In this document: positions 22,185-34,265 of the stretch, one piece after another
Layout of the letters: every line of letters starts with the position of its first letter
Position numbering within the stretch: the first letter of the stretch is position 1
DNA from: Entoloma clypeatum
Taxonomy: Eukaryota > Basidiomycota > Agaricomycetes > Agaricales > Entolomataceae
Reading direction: 5' to 3'
DNA: 64,000 bases
NCBI GenBank assembly: GCA_963565915.1
Contig: OY751486.1
Span: forward strand, 186,001 to 250,000
Position numbers and translations under genes: made by a program
Notes under the pieces: model-generated
Database searches by the model: none
Seen by the model: the letters and a program-made list of their open reading frames with translations, nothing else
Told to the model about the DNA's origin: nothing

Positions 22185-22509
22185 TACCTCTTCTACTGTA
22201 CACTATGGCCCTACATACTACTACAGCACTACAGTGCTACATCACTACCGTCCTCTACAGATCACTCCAACCCTACAGGGCCCTACAGGTTTGGGTGTGT
22301 TTGCTACCATTTGCTACAGCCGAAAATCAGGGTTTGCTGATGCGTGGCGTAACGATTGCAGCAACACATGTCGGACTTTTTTTTTCGGCCTCGCTAGACC
22401 CCCCCCCCACCCCCTCCTTCCTAATATAGTATGTTATGCCCACAAACATATATATTTCTATGAAAAACATGAGATAAAACAAAGGAAATAATACGTGGAC
22501 CTCTCGCTA

Positions 22510-23037
22510 AATTATAAAATCGACAAGTGCTGGGCGTCAGGCACCGCACCCACACCTCGAGCTTCCGCAGCTGCTGCAGCGGCTTTGAGCTCCTCTTCCC
22601 GTGCGCCGAGCAGCTCAGGCCACGCAGCGCCTCTTGGAGGTCGGGCAGCGACGCCGACAAGGACGTGCAGGAGCCTGGAGGACGAGCGCTGTCGATGTGT
22701 TTTCGGAGCCACGGACGTACACGTGGGCAGCGGAGAGCATGGGGAAGGAGGTGGTCGGGGGCAGTGAGGGTGAGGGTGAGGGTGTCGAGGGAGTTGGCAA
22801 TGGGAATGGGAACAGCAATGCCGGCAAGGAAGCGCGGGCTGGATACGCAGGTCCCGCAGCGTCTCGGGGTGGTTGTTGAGAAGGAGGAGAGCCTGGGACG
22901 GCGTCGAAGAAGGTCGAGACGGAGCCATGGGTCTGCACGGGGTCTTTGAATGCGAGGCTTAGGGTGCGGAGACAGGGGGAGCCGCCGGAGAGGAACTCGT
23001 GTGCTGCTGGGCAGCCTGACTGCCCTTTTCGGTCCAT
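22510..23037 (-). pseudogene. Decayed F-box/LRR-like gene 3' part
   Basis: Read on the minus strand, three frames give leucine-rich-repeat-like strings in order: SPCLRTLSLAFKDPVQTHG, then HPETLRDLRIQPALP, then LPDLQEALRGLSC and LQQLRKLEVWVRCL. This is the pattern of the C-terminal half of agaricomycete F-box proteins. Several frameshifts separate the pieces, and no F-box is visible. Confidence 0.35.
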
Positions 23038-23043
23038 TAATCT

Positions 23044-23131
23044 GAGTGTCGGACTTTTTTTTTTTCACCCCCGAGGACCCCCCCCCCCCCCCCCACCCAC
23101 GTGTGTTGCCGGGATCGCGTTCCGACACCCC
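23044..23131. repeat. Poly(T)/poly(C) mini-element bounded by GTGTCGGA / TCCGACAC
   Basis: An 8-bp inverted pair flanks an 11-12-nt T run and a 17-nt C run. A related core (GTCGGAC, T run, C run) lies at 22372-22412. It may be a very small inverted-repeat element or a simple-sequence expansion. Confidence 0.45.
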
Positions 23132-23689
23132 CTTGGAATATAGTAACGCAGGTATAACGACTGTACCTTCAACAGAGACATGGAAATCGGAAACACCACA
23201 ATATATATAAAAAACTTTGGCGTTTGGCAGCAATTGATGATAAATATTAAAGACACATGGAAGTGCCAGCCTGAAAGCCGGATGTACCAGCAAGTCGTGC
23301 TTCCAGTACCTGAATCTGTCGCATGAGATCATCCGTTCTTTTGTCCGCTTCGTTATTCTCTTTCTGTGCTTCCTGGGCCAGTATGTAGGTATACCTGGGG
23401 GACATCATAATGGGACTACAGGGACTATAGAGTAGAATTGGAGTGAGGTAGTACAGTAGTTGTGTAGTAATAGTAGGAACCTGTAGATGGTATCTGGTCC
23501 AACCTTGCTATGTACTTTGCATGTATGGAGCTGGGGGACAAAACATCATACAGCAATTCACGAAACAATGGATTTTTAAAACTTTGATTGAGTCCAAGTG
23601 CTACGACATGAAAATTGTGCAAGAAAAGGTTTCTCCCTCGCGGCGCGTCGTAACTCTCGTCCCTCGCCCTCTCACCACCGACGTGTCCC

Positions 23690-23920
23690 TCAATACATCC
23701 CTCGCGTCTTCCGCCATTCTTGCGTCTGCCAGCGCATGTCCCGCCGTTTTTTGTGTGCCCCATGTCATTTCTCGTGCATGCCGTGCCGTTCTCACGTCTG
23801 CCGTGCCGTTGCTCGTGTCTGCCACCGTTCTCGCATGTCCCCTGTCGTTCCTCGCGCGTGCCGCACCGTTCTTGTGTCTCCCGCCGTTTCTCGCATGTCC
23901 GCGTCTCCCCATCAGCAAAC
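23690..23920. repeat. Minisatellite, about 21-22 bp units
   Basis: Degenerate tandem copies around the core CTCGCGTCTCCCGCCGTT with variants. The same core is embedded in the larger units at 24200-26600 and again at 26940-27010. All open frames here are by-products of this composition. Confidence 0.75.
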
Positions 23921-24199
23921 CAGACCTGTGCTAGGTAGCACTTGATAGCACTACATAGTGGTATAGCACTGTAGCATACATTATTTTGTTTGTAGCACTA
24001 CAGAGTTACATACTCATGCTACATAGCACTCCATAGCAAGGCATATCTTATATACCATTAGTATTGGTCTCTTGCTATCACTAATCTCACAAAGCATAAA
24101 CCCAAAGAGAAATGATTGAACCAATTAACCAATTCATTTTAGGATATACATAATTACACAATTAAGAACATATGATATACCTCCTGCCCCGTCTTCGCA

Positions 24200-26600
24200 C
24201 CTCCCCGTCCCCCCCCCTTCCCTTCGCGCGTGCCCCCACACACAACCGCCTGTCTGTCCCTCAGCCCTCGTCCGTGCTCTGACCTGCGTCCCATACGCCC
24301 CTCGCCTGCGCTTCATGCACTGGTGCATCCCACCCGTGTTTGTGTCCCGTGTTCCCGTTCTCGCGTCTCCCGCCATTGCTCAGGTGTCTCGCCGTTCCTT
24401 CGTGTCTCCCGGCGTTTCTTGCGTGAGTGGTCTGATGTGACACGGATGGCGTGGTGCTCACCTATACGGGGCATCCTTGGCCCTCGCGTGAACGAAGGGA
24501 GGGGCCGTTTTCGGGTGTTGCATGGGCCGGTCCACGTCTTGCGTGGTCTCATGTCCCTCAGCCGTCATTCGAGCTCGTCCCCTGCGTCCCGTACGCCCCT
24601 CACCTGTGCTTCATGCACCCGCGCGTCGTCTCATGTCCCTCGGCCCTCGTCACCCGCGTCTCGTATGCCCCTCGCCTGTGCTTCGTGCACTGGTGCACCC
24701 CGCCCGTGTTTGTGTGTGTCTCGCGTCCCCGTTCTCGTGTCTCCCGCCGTTTCTCGTGTCCTCTCCCGTTTGTCGCTTCTCCCGCCGTTGCTCGGGTGTC
24801 TCGGCGTTTCTCGCATGAGTGGTCTGACGGGCAACGAATGGCGCGGTGCTTACCTATACGGGGCGTGGCCCTCGTGTGAACGGAGGGAGGGGAGGGAGTG
24901 GAGGGAGGGAGGAGGGAGTGGAGGGAGGAGGAGGAGTGAAGGTGATGGGCAACAAGTGGACGTCGAAAGCTAAATACTCGGCAAGTTCCGGGCCCAGGCA
25001 CCATAACGGCCGCAAGTGGAAAACAACCCAAGTCCCACATCATGTCTGCCTCCCATCACCTAGGACCCTGGACATCCCTGCCAGAGGTCGGATCCCGATC
25101 CGGACAAATTTTGTCGAAACTGGCCGCAAGGCCGGAGCCAAAATGTACGGACAGCGAGCCCATTTTGGCCAGATGGGTGTCACCATTGGCTGGACAGAAA
25201 TCGGTGCGGTGACATTAGGTCGGATGCCTCGGTGGACAGATCTAGGTTGGCACAGGTGGTTCATCGAGGAAAAAAATTGTATATTCTGCACAAGAGGTCG
25301 TTTGATTGATTCTCCCACAGGATATGTTTTTGGATGCATGTACTCGTATAGTGAACTTGTTATGAATGATCGTCAATATATATAGTTTTTGCTCACAACA
25401 TCTGAATTCCACGTCCTTTCCTTCCTGTTTTCTTCACCACAAAACGTCAAACGCCGGGTGGATTCGAGCTTTCTGAACAGGATATAGATATGTTCCAAGT
25501 TTTACGTCGCAGTCGTGATGCCATTCTTGGTGCAGTCAAGGAACTCGCAAAGCGTAAGCCGAAAGATACTTAAATTATGCTCCTGTAATAAATGTAGAGA
25601 CACAGCAATTGAATCTGCGGCTGCTGGACGGCCTGGCGTAACAATGCGGACAAAATTCGGCGCTTCGGGGGGCCGAATCCCTCTTCCGGACAAAATTTAG
25701 GCCTTGAGAGGCCCGGATCCCTCCTCCGGACAAAAAACCAAAAATTACTCGAGGCCAGCGTCAAATTGGACACAAACCACTGTTTTTCGTTGGACAAAAC
25801 CCCGCATTTTGGGATCCGACCTCTGACGGGGATGTCCAGGGTCCTCATCACCTCCCTACACCCACTCCCTCCACTCCCCCTCCACCCTCCATTCCCTTCT
25901 CCTCCGTCACTCACTCCCCCTCCCTTCGTTCACGAGGGACACGGAGGCCCCGTATAGGTAAGCACCACGCCATCTGTGTCATGTCAGACGAGCAACGGCG
26001 GGAGACCTGAGAACGGGGACACAGGACACGCACAAACACGGGGGGATGCACCGGTGCACGAAGCGCAGGCGAGGGGCGTACGGGACGCAGGTGACGAGCG
26101 CAGATGACGGCTGAGGGACATGAGACGATGCGGGCGCAAGACAGGGACCCGCCCACGCGACACCCGAAAACGGCCCCTCCTTTCGTTCACGCGAGGGCCA
26201 AGGACGCCCCATATAGGTAAACACCGTGCCATCCGTGTCACGTCAGACCACTCACGAGAAATGCTGGGAGACACAAAGGAACGGCGAGACACCCAGAGCA
26301 ACGGCGGGAGACGCGATGAACGGGAGAGGACACGAGAAACGGCGGGAGACACGAGAACGGGGACGCGGGACACACACAAACACGGGCTGGATGCACCAGT
26401 CCACGAAGCGCAGGCGAGGGGCGTACGAGACGTGGGTGACGAGGGCTGAGGGACATGAGATGACGCACGGGCGCAAGTCGGGGACCCGCCCACAGGACAC
26501 GCGAAAACGACGGGACAGGAAGGCAGAGGAGACGCAAGAATGGCGGTGACGAGAGAGACTTCGCGTGGGCGAGGCGGGGGACACGGGGCATGTGGGATGC
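24200..26600. mobile_element. 2.4-kb foldback structure built from minisatellite-like units
   Basis: The left arm (about 24225-24895) contains two tandem units of about 330 bp. The right arm (about 25925-26520) contains the same kind of units inverted; for example 24413-24545 is the reverse complement of 26130-26265. The spacer contains a further inverted pair (about 25053-25100 with 25808-25856, core GACCCTGGACATCCC) and degenerate CCGGACAAAA repeats at 25640-25735. No ORF on either strand looks real. Type unknown; a foldback transposon or a rearranged satellite are both possible. Confidence 0.65.
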
Positions 26601-26739
26601 ATGGGTGGCGAGGGACGACTCCCGATATCTCCTTTGTATATTTTTAGTGTAACACAATATTTGATGCCTGTTTCATATTTGAGCAGCTTTGTGGCATGCA
26701 AGAGTTTCAATCTATAGAAATATTGAGTACTACACCAGG

Positions 26740-27020
26740 CTATGAGACTACAATACTATGGTGCTACCAGGCTTCTACACTACAATGTTATGGTACTATG
26801 ACGTTACAATGCTATTGTGCTGTGGTGCTACATTGCTACACCTGTCAGTGAGGTCACTATATAGTGCTATGGCTGCTATGTATGTGAGTGTGTTTGCTAT
26901 GGTTTGCTACCAGCTTGGGGACCACTTTGCTGATGCCACCGTTTCTCCCGCGCCTCCCGCCGTTTCTTCCGCGTCTCCCGCTGGTTCTCCCGCATCTCGC
27001 GCCGTTCTTGCGTGTTTTGT
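26740..27020. repeat. Degenerate CTAC/CTAT-rich repeat followed by minisatellite core
   Basis: Irregular repetition of ACTAC/GCTAC words, also seen at 22200-22320 and 23935-24040. Positions 26940-27010 then carry the CTCCCGCCGTTTCT core of the minisatellite family. The pairing of the two motifs in three places suggests one larger repeat family. Confidence 0.5.
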
Positions 27021-28595
27021 CAGTAGTCTGACGTGAGCCCTATACGTAGTTTTCATATATCAATCCACTGAGATGACAGTGAAAGGGCTGATGCATGAGA
27101 GACTGTAGTTACAGTCATAGTGATGATATATCAGAGCGATGTATCAATGATTGAGCTTCGTGATGGCTCGTTCCGACGCTCGAAAGCATGCTTCCGCGCC
27201 GCCCTCCGAATGGGTTTAGAATTGGCTCGCATCAATGAGTATTTTTGGATTTCCTTGGCACCAGAATGCCTCCCATCAAGTTTGGATCCGTATGTTGCAC
27301 GACCTCCGTAAAACATTAGCAGCATAACATACCATGTAAGCTCTTTTATTTTGTATTATTGACTGCATATGGTACTATATAAGACCACTAGGTGAAGGGG
27401 TAAGGCCAGATTATGTAGCATACAATCAGTATGTTTTCTTCGTGTTATATACATAAAACATACTGCCCTGGGGGGTGTGTGCATTGCTTCCCTCTCGTAT
27501 CTATTTGTATACAATGTATGCATACTGTCAGTGCTTTCTGCCCAAGGAATAAACAGTATATCACTCCAATTAATTGCTATGGAAGGTCTCTGTCATTTAT
27601 TGTGAAAAAAGCGCATCCTAATAGAAGCTGAACCACATCACAGATGTCTCTCATTTCTTGGACGATTGGAACAGACATATATTTGAGTAAATTAACAGAA
27701 GGAATAGTTGAGATAATGCCTGGGTCAGTAGGTAGACCCCAACCCCACCAAACCTCCAAAAGCGCCACAAAATCATTAATCTTGGCACATCCGTGCATCT
27801 GATTCATATCGTCTTTCTTTCCCCTTGTTTGGTTCGTATATGGGTTGACTTACCCCAAGCCGATAAGGCGTACAATGCCTGGATCAGTAGGTGGGGCCTA
27901 ATCTCATCAAAACCCCAACACACCACAGAATCATGAATTCTGGCACACCTGCTGCACGGATCCCTCTAGTCTCTTTTGCTCCTTTCTGAGTACATATAAA
28001 ACTGTAATTGTACCATAGGAATAACATGGGTGATGTCTAGTTCCAATTCTATGTCATAGCCCTCTCAAAACCCCAAAGCACACAAAAGTCAATTTATTTC
28101 GGCATAATAGTGGGGCAGATCTCTCTCGTCCTACTTCTATATTATTTGGAATATATATACACAGGTCCTCACCGCAGGAATAAGCCTGGGGAGGTCTAGT
28201 CTTATCCGGGCAAATGCCAGCATGTATCTACCGACATTCAAGTTACTTATCATTACATATCTAGTATAGCTCCATAGATGTATTCTAACATCATTCAGCA
28301 CCTCCTTCGACATGCGGGTCAACCCATTTGAGCCCAAAATCCTGGTAGGCAAACTGGGCTCAAAAGATTATCGGGTGGGCGAAAGATTGTTGCACATTTT
28401 AGTTGGAGTTGGGGCTGTTTTATGCACCTGCCGTCTGACCTTTTCATTTTCAGGATCTGGACCTTTGCGAGTATCTCAATTAAAGTAACATATCCCAAAT
28501 CATATATTCCCGGGATATCCAAGCAAGCTGTCGAGTGCAAGCCGTAGAATCAGTCAATCTATGTTTTTTCGGTATGTTGACATCTGAGTCACGTG
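27021..28595. other. Intergenic, no supported gene
   Basis: AT-rich. A similar phrase (TGCCTGG.TCAGTAGGT followed by CCCCAACCCCACC or a variant) occurs near 27717 and 27873, suggesting an old short duplication. Otherwise nothing that I can support. Confidence 0.35.
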
Positions 28596-28814
28596 ATGAG
28601 AAGTTCAATGGGATCAACGTCGTCGATTCAACGAGCTCAAAACGAGCTTCAGGAGCTCCTCCCCTCCATCTCATCGGTCCGTCCTCTCGTGCCCATGCCC
28701 ACACCACTTTTGCCGCAGCAGCAGCCGTCCCCACCTCTAGATCCGTTCTGGCCCCCCAGCCCCTCCACGCCGATGGATGCGACGAACGCAGTACGCCCCC
28801 CCTCCATTAACTGA
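28596..28814 (+). CDS. Short proline-rich ORF
   Basis: ATG-initiated, 72 residues, with a mixed start (MRSSMGSTSSIQRAQNELQ) followed by a Pro/Ser-rich tail. It may be a first exon, as a pyrimidine-rich AG follows at about 28840. No family seen. Confidence 0.25.
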   Translation: MRSSMGSTSSIQRAQNELQELLPSISSVRPLVPMPTPLLPQQQPSPPLDPFWPPSPSTPMDATNAVRPPSIN

Positions 28815-28839
28815 CGTATTTCAAGCTATTTACTTACAG

Positions 28840-29674
28840 TGACTACCTGTGCACGACCCGCCTTCCCCAGCTGTCCACCTCCCCGCCCCTGCTACACTCC
28901 ACATGGCCCATCACCCCCCGTGCCCACCCCAGCCTCTTCCACCCCTGCACCTTGACCGTCCCTGCCTGCGCCTCCAGCTCTGCCTCGCCTACTGACCTGG
29001 ATGGATAACAACGGACGCTGTTGAGTCCGACTCGCCCAGGGGCCTTGGTCATGAAGGCAGCAATCCTGGGTTGTTGGCCAAGTCATTGATGACCAGGCAA
29101 CATTGCTGATTCTGATTTGGGGCGGGGCTGAGGGGTCCGCCTATAGGGGTGGTGGAGGAGAGGGGACAGGAGGCCCCAGCTGCGTAGGAGGACGCAGTGT
29201 CTGGGGGGGGAGAGAGGGGCAGCCTTCAAGAAATACGCACTGATGTCAGGTGATTTGAAGCTAGAGGTTTTCTTTTTCCCTCAGGGGGGTCTTTAGGCAT
29301 TGCAGATGAAGACAATGCATAGATCAGGAGGATCGGAGGGGTGTGAAGGGAGCTAGGGCCACATCACCAAGATCAAAAGTGTTCAAAATGAAAATCTGAG
29401 AGAGAAAGTCATGTGACTATTATATAAGCAAGTCACATGACAAAAATCAAAAATATTTAAAATGGAAATCTGAGATATAAAGTCATGTGAACAACTCTCA
29501 TATACCATGAGAAAATATTTTCTTTCTTGGCATATTGCACTTTTTTCAGTGTTTGACTCCCACAATGGAACAGGCCAGAAAGGGGTGCATCTAAACCTAA
29601 CTGACACACACCATGGGAAAATATTTCCTTTGTTTGATATCCTCCCTCTGTTCAGCCCTCTGATGATCCACACT
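28840..29674. other. Intergenic, weak short repeat
   Basis: The phrase AAAATGAAAATCTGAGAGA..AAAGTCATGTGA near 29387 recurs at 29459, and an ATACCATGAGAAAATATTT-like phrase recurs near 29502 and 29609. No gene is evident. Confidence 0.35.
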
Positions 29675-30373
29675 CTAGCCAGATATAACAACACAGTCAT
29701 ATTCCTTATACATGAGGTGCCAGCTATCAGATACCGTTTGCCATGACCTTCTGTGCACTCGTCGATTGAGTTTCTGGGCTGTCATGAAGTATTCAAGATT
29801 TTTGTGGTCCGTCCAAATCTCCACCATCTTCTCTGATTCCTCGAGGAAATGCCTCCACTCCTCCAACGCGTGGATCACGGCCAGCATCTCCTTGTCGTGG
29901 ATTTCGTAGTTGCGTTCCACTGGACTAAGGCTTTTGGAGTAGAACATGACAGGATGCCACTTACCATCCTCTGATGGTTGCGACAATACCGCTCTGGTCG
30001 CAAAGTCAGAGCTGTCGGCTTCGACTCGCCACTCCTTGCTGTGATCGAGAAGTACGAGGATCGGAGCGGAGGTAATCCTCTGCTTCAGATCTATGAAGGC
30101 CTCTGCTTTTTTCCCATCCCAGGACCATACACATCCCTTGGTTGTGAGCCAGAATAAGGGACGTGCAATGTTGGAAAATCCTTGGATGAAACGACGATAG
30201 AAATTAGTGAACCCCACAAAAGACTGTACTTCATGGACATTGGTCAGAGTCGGCCATTCTGCCACTCCGGTTACCTTGACAGGATCTATCTCTATATGTC
30301 CTTCTTCAATGATAAGGCCCAGATATTCAATCCGTGTTTGTTCAAACTCGCATTTCTCTGGCTTCAGATACAA
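29675..30373 (-). pseudogene. Ty3/gypsy RT thumb and RNase H
   Basis: Continues the RT frame after the nonsense codon: LYLKPEKCEFEQTRIEYLG, then YRRFIQGFSNIARPL, then the RNase H region with ADSSDFATRAVLS, HDKEMLAVIHALEEWRHFLE and TDHKNLEYF. It ends abruptly near the linker to integrase. Confidence 0.85.
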
Positions 30374-30382
30374 GGCGTGTTG

Positions 30383-31306
30383 TCAGAGTCGTTCCAGGAC
30401 GAGTCGGGTGATCCTCCGATGTTCCGACAGGTCCGACGTGAAGATGAGAATATCATTGAGGTAAACACAAACTACACCTTCCATAATGAGGTCTTGAAAG
30501 ATCTCATTCATCATCATCTGAAAGCTGGAGGGGCTATTAGTGAGACCGAAGAACATTACTAGAGGTTTGAAGAGTCCGTGATTCGTCCAAAAGGCCGCCT
30601 TCCATTCATTGCAAGGTTTTATTTGGACGTTGTTGTAACCCCATCGGACGTCGAGTTTGGTGAAGTACTTAGCTTTTTGGAGTTTGTTGACAAGCTCAGA
30701 GATGAGTGGGAGGGGGTACTTGCTTTTGATAGTTTTAGAATTGAGGGACTGGTAACCTTGAACAAGTCGGAGGGAACCATCCTTCTTTTTGATGAAAAAT
30801 ACCAGAGAAGCCATCGGAGATTTTGAAGGACGAATCCGACCGGTAGCCAAGTTTTCTGCCAGGAATGTGTTGAGTTCCTTCTGCTCTGTCAGAGCCAGCG
30901 GATATACCTTACAACCTGTTGGAGTTGCATCGGGGATTAATTCAATGGTGTGGTCCCAGATATGTTCTTCTGATAAGTTATTGAAGGAGGTCTTTGAGAA
31001 CACGTCTTCAAAATCAAATAGGTGGTCCGGTATGGAATCGCGAAAGGACTTGGTTTTCTGGTTTTGAAGAAAGGCCTCCGACAGACACTGCAAAATGTTT
31101 GACGTCGCCCGCACAAACTCCACTTCTGATGGTACTGCTCCAACAAAGAGACGATCTCCTTCTTCAAACTCGTCCTCTTCTTCCTCCTCGTCATCATCCA
31201 GTACTTCCGGTAGTTCCTCCGCTTCGTCAGACGCATCCTCCACCCATGGACCACGCAGAGCTTCCTCCTCAAGTCCACTGTCTGGTATCGGACCTGTCCG
31301 ACACAT
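30383..31306 (-). pseudogene. Ty3/gypsy reverse transcriptase, inactive
   Basis: Clear RT landmarks: KSPMASLVFFIKKKDGSLRL, KLDVRWGYNNVQI, MFFGLTNSPSSFQ. The catalytic YxDD box reads YLND (first Asp replaced by Asn). The frame ends in a TGA where Arg is expected, followed directly in frame by the LYLKPEKCEF block of the next ORF. The protein would copy RNA into DNA in the parent element; this copy cannot. Confidence 0.85.
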
Positions 31307-32219
31307 TCGGATGCGTACTCGTTCAAATTTGTGTGTTTTCTGTTCTTGTACTGCCTCCCAATGGCAAGTCCGACATTGAGTAGGACATCAGCTCATTTTC
31401 ACTTCCCCAGAGACCCAATCTATCTCGGGGTTGTGCTCCTTGAGCCAAGTAAATCCCAATACAATGTTCTGTTTTCCCAATCCTGTTACTGCAAGTTGGG
31501 TCCGTTCAGTATGGTCCTGATATCGGAGTACGACATCCAAGATCTCCGATATTGCTCTGGCATCGTTCGGTGTTCTGTCGACATTGTAGACCGGAATTGC
31601 ACATTGCAGTTTTCAGGTACTAAGTCAGTGTTTCTCCATGAAGGTGCAGTCAATGAAGGATCCCATTGCTCCGCTATCAAGGAGAGTCTTTTGTGAGAGG
31701 GTGTGTTTGGTATCCGTTGTCTCCAGAACCACGTTTAGTTCAATAGCATTGTCAGAGCCATCGGAAGCCAGAACATATTTTTTAGGGAGTCCTCTTTCAT
31801 CAGTTTTCCTACAAGTTTCTCATGAGGTCTCATAATTGCTCATATTGACTCATATGAGTGCATATGAGTGCATATGAGTCAAGAGTCAAGAGCTCATAAG
31901 TTGGGTCTTTTTTTCATGAGTTTTTCTAACAGCTTTTTATTTATACTTTAAATCAACAATTATATTATAACTATGTAGTTTAATCTTCAACTCTTGAAAC
32001 TCTTGAAGACTCTTGACTCACCATGAGCAAATGAGCCTGTGAGTAATCTGTGGGAATGCTGATGTTCCCACTTTCCGACCTGGGGTCAGACGACTGTCGG
32101 AGTTGGGGTAGGTGTGGCTGAAGGTTTGCTGCTTGTTGAATCATAGGGAGAAGTAACATTTGATTCATCTATGGACAGAGGAGCATAGCGATTTCTAGTA
32201 GACAACAGGGGCACACCGT

Positions 32220-32897
32220 TCACTCGTTGTGGAGGGGAAAATCCTCCTGTTTTTCATCCGCTCCCTCCCACACTGTTGGAATGTCGGAGATAGATTCTAC
32301 TGCATCTTTGGTGGCTAACTGGTCCATCATGTATTCTTCTTGTTCATCCGACGTCATGAACCGGACGTCGAATCGGAGCAGACATTCACAACCGAAGTGT
32401 CCTGTTTTACCACACCTGAAGGATACATTGGCGTTCTTTCCTTTGACATGAGAAGCATCAATTTCCATCACGTTGGGGTCCTTTGCTGGTGGAGCCAATT
32501 GCACAGGAGTCTTTGGTCTGATGGCAGAGCGGAATACGGGGGTTCGCGTCGGAGCGGTTGCTTTGAAGGCTTTGTTAGTGATCCTATTGTCATCATTAAC
32601 TCATGCCACCAAATACCACTCGTCGGGATTGTCGTCCGCTGGCTGTCTGTGGGTAAGGGTAGTGATTTCGTTCTGGATGTCAGAATGCAAACCGTGGCAG
32701 AACTTGAGTAGATTGGTCAGAGCGAGCGGAGTGGGAGGATGAGCGGGAATAGGTGCAGGTCCGATAAGGGGTGGGTTCGGAGCGGGGTTGGCGAGAGTGG
32801 CAAGAAGTTGGTTAAGTTGAGTAGAGATATCAGTGAAAATTTGACGTTGTTCCTGGAACTTGTGCTCGAGCTGGTCAAGGCGATCAACATTGTCCAT
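32220..32897 (-). pseudogene. Ty3/gypsy gag remnants
   Basis: The first piece begins MDNVDRLDQLEHKFQEQR with a coiled-coil-like N-terminus. The second carries one CCHC zinc knuckle followed by LRFDVRFMTSDEQEEY. The central capsid region between them is shortened, and the pieces are in different frames. Confidence 0.7.
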
Positions 32898-33060
32898 TAC
32901 TGAGTGCAGAGTAGAGTCACCAGTTGCGGAGAGGTAGTTAGAGGAACTGGAAGGGGTATGAGATGTGTCAGAGTCAGAGGACGCGGTTGGGATGATTCCG
33001 AAACATGGAATAGCAACAATGATACAATTGGACGCAGTCCAGTGAGATGAGAGTTTTCTA

Positions 33061-33180
33061 CTGTAAGGGCGACCTTACGATCCAGGACTCGAACCCAGAT
33101 ACTTGCAAGGGAGATCCAAAGATTAGATTAAAGACTACTAAACAACAATATATCGTACCTTGCAAGGGAGATCCAAAGAG
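33061..33180. repeat. Duplicated CTTGCAAGGGAGATCCAAAG with adjacent tRNA B-box-like sequence
   Basis: CTTGCAAGGGAGATCCAAAG occurs at 33101-33120 and 33158-33177. On the minus strand the neighbouring GGTTCGAGTCC is a perfect polymerase III B-box, and flanking ACGAT/ATCGT words could pair as an acceptor stem. The D-arm and anticodon arm are not convincing. A tRNA-derived leader or SINE remnant is possible. Confidence 0.4.
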
Positions 33181-34068
33181 AAAACTCTAAGGAATCCCCT
33201 GCAGCCAAAGCAGATATATAGAAAAAGGGAATTGGAAATGAAAGCGGAATGGCAATGAGAATATATGAAATGGTTGGAATATTTGAAATACGATATCCGC
33301 TCCGAAAAGCGAAGTGGATTGGAGGCGTCGGAAATGTCGGAAGGTAAAAGAAAACATAAGGTATAGTAAATGTAAGTAATAGATGCACCACGTCCAGAGG
33401 TCTGATAATCGGAGGGTTGATAATGTGTTGGAAAAGTGTCAGAGGTGTCGGAATCGGAATAGGCGGGATATAGAATTGGACGGTTGCCCTTACAGAGAAC
33501 ACCAGAACATTGAGAAGGATAGGTGAGTGATAGCTTGTGCATGTGCCTGTGCCACATGTAGGCCACCTTGCTTTGTTTCATAGATGCACCACATTGTTTT
33601 AAATACCCTGAAAATGTAAATGTTTGATTTTGAACTAATTTTTGGTCAGATATTTTTAGTTTGAAATTTAATTTACTGAATTAAGAACTCATTTTTGCCA
33701 TGCTTGCAATGGCTGCTAGTTCAAGTTCAACAACCTCCAAAACCTAATATAGGACCCAGGATAATTCCACACAGTTCAAACACCTAAAAAAGCCTAATAA
33801 ACCCTAAAAGGCTTCTAGAATAAAAATGCATGGTTCAAAAATTCCACACAGTATCAGGATAACCCATATAGTATCAGAATAAATACATACAGCTCAAAAA
33901 TTCTATTTTCTTCAATATAAACCATCTCGCAAGGTTCTACAGTCCAATAACCTCACACTGGAGAGGTGGGAGCAGTGAGGCAGGCAGGATGAGGGCAAGG
34001 ACCATCCTCGAGATGTCAGATGCGTCACTCCAACCGTCCTTGCAAAGAAGGCACACAAAGGAGGGGGC

Positions 34069-34265
34069 ATGCCATTAGACAAATTACTACACAGACTCAA
34101 TGAAGAGTGCATCTCCCATGGGCTCGAACCGATCCAGAACCTACCACCACAGCCTAACTATGCTGACAAGAAGGAATCCAACCAGAAACCAGCCGAATGG
34201 AGGGTATGCCAAGATTTCCACAATGTCAACAAGATCACTGAAATTCCATCCCTTCATGCCCAATG
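34069..34265 (+). pseudogene. Ty3/gypsy reverse transcriptase scrap
   Basis: EWRVCQDFHNVNKITEIPSL matches the first conserved RT block of a basidiomycete gypsy lineage (WRVCQDFxxxNKxTE). Nothing of the polymerase active site remains. The scrap runs into a TCACACCCAAC minisatellite (34270-34375). Confidence 0.6.

Larger units (their letters stand above)
29675..32897 (-). mobile_element. Degenerate Ty3/gypsy retrotransposon body (no integrase, no paired LTRs seen)
   Basis: In minus-strand order: a gag start (32897-32601), a zinc-knuckle gag end (32504-32220, FRCGKTGHFGCEC), a protease scrap (about 31740-31640, DSGAMGSFID), reverse transcriptase (31306-30383) and RNase H (30373-29675). Several frameshifts and stops separate them. 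A low-complexity stretch rich in CATATGAGT and AAGAGTC (31810-32010) interrupts the gag-protease region. The element stops after RNase H. Confidence 0.85.

Noticed and set aside
22495..22949. Plus-strand ORFs of 90-140 codons
   Set aside because: Opposite strand of the decayed F-box/LRR-like segment; Gly/Arg-rich composition expected from the complement of Pro/Leu/Ser-rich codons.
24230..26657. Long ORFs (up to 247 codons) on both strands, rich in Arg, Ser, Pro and Cys
   Set aside because: By-products of minisatellite-like units lacking stop codons; the same region is open in four or more frames.
33040..33180. tRNA gene on the minus strand
   Set aside because: B-box and a partial acceptor stem are present, but the A-box, D-arm and anticodon arm do not fold convincingly.
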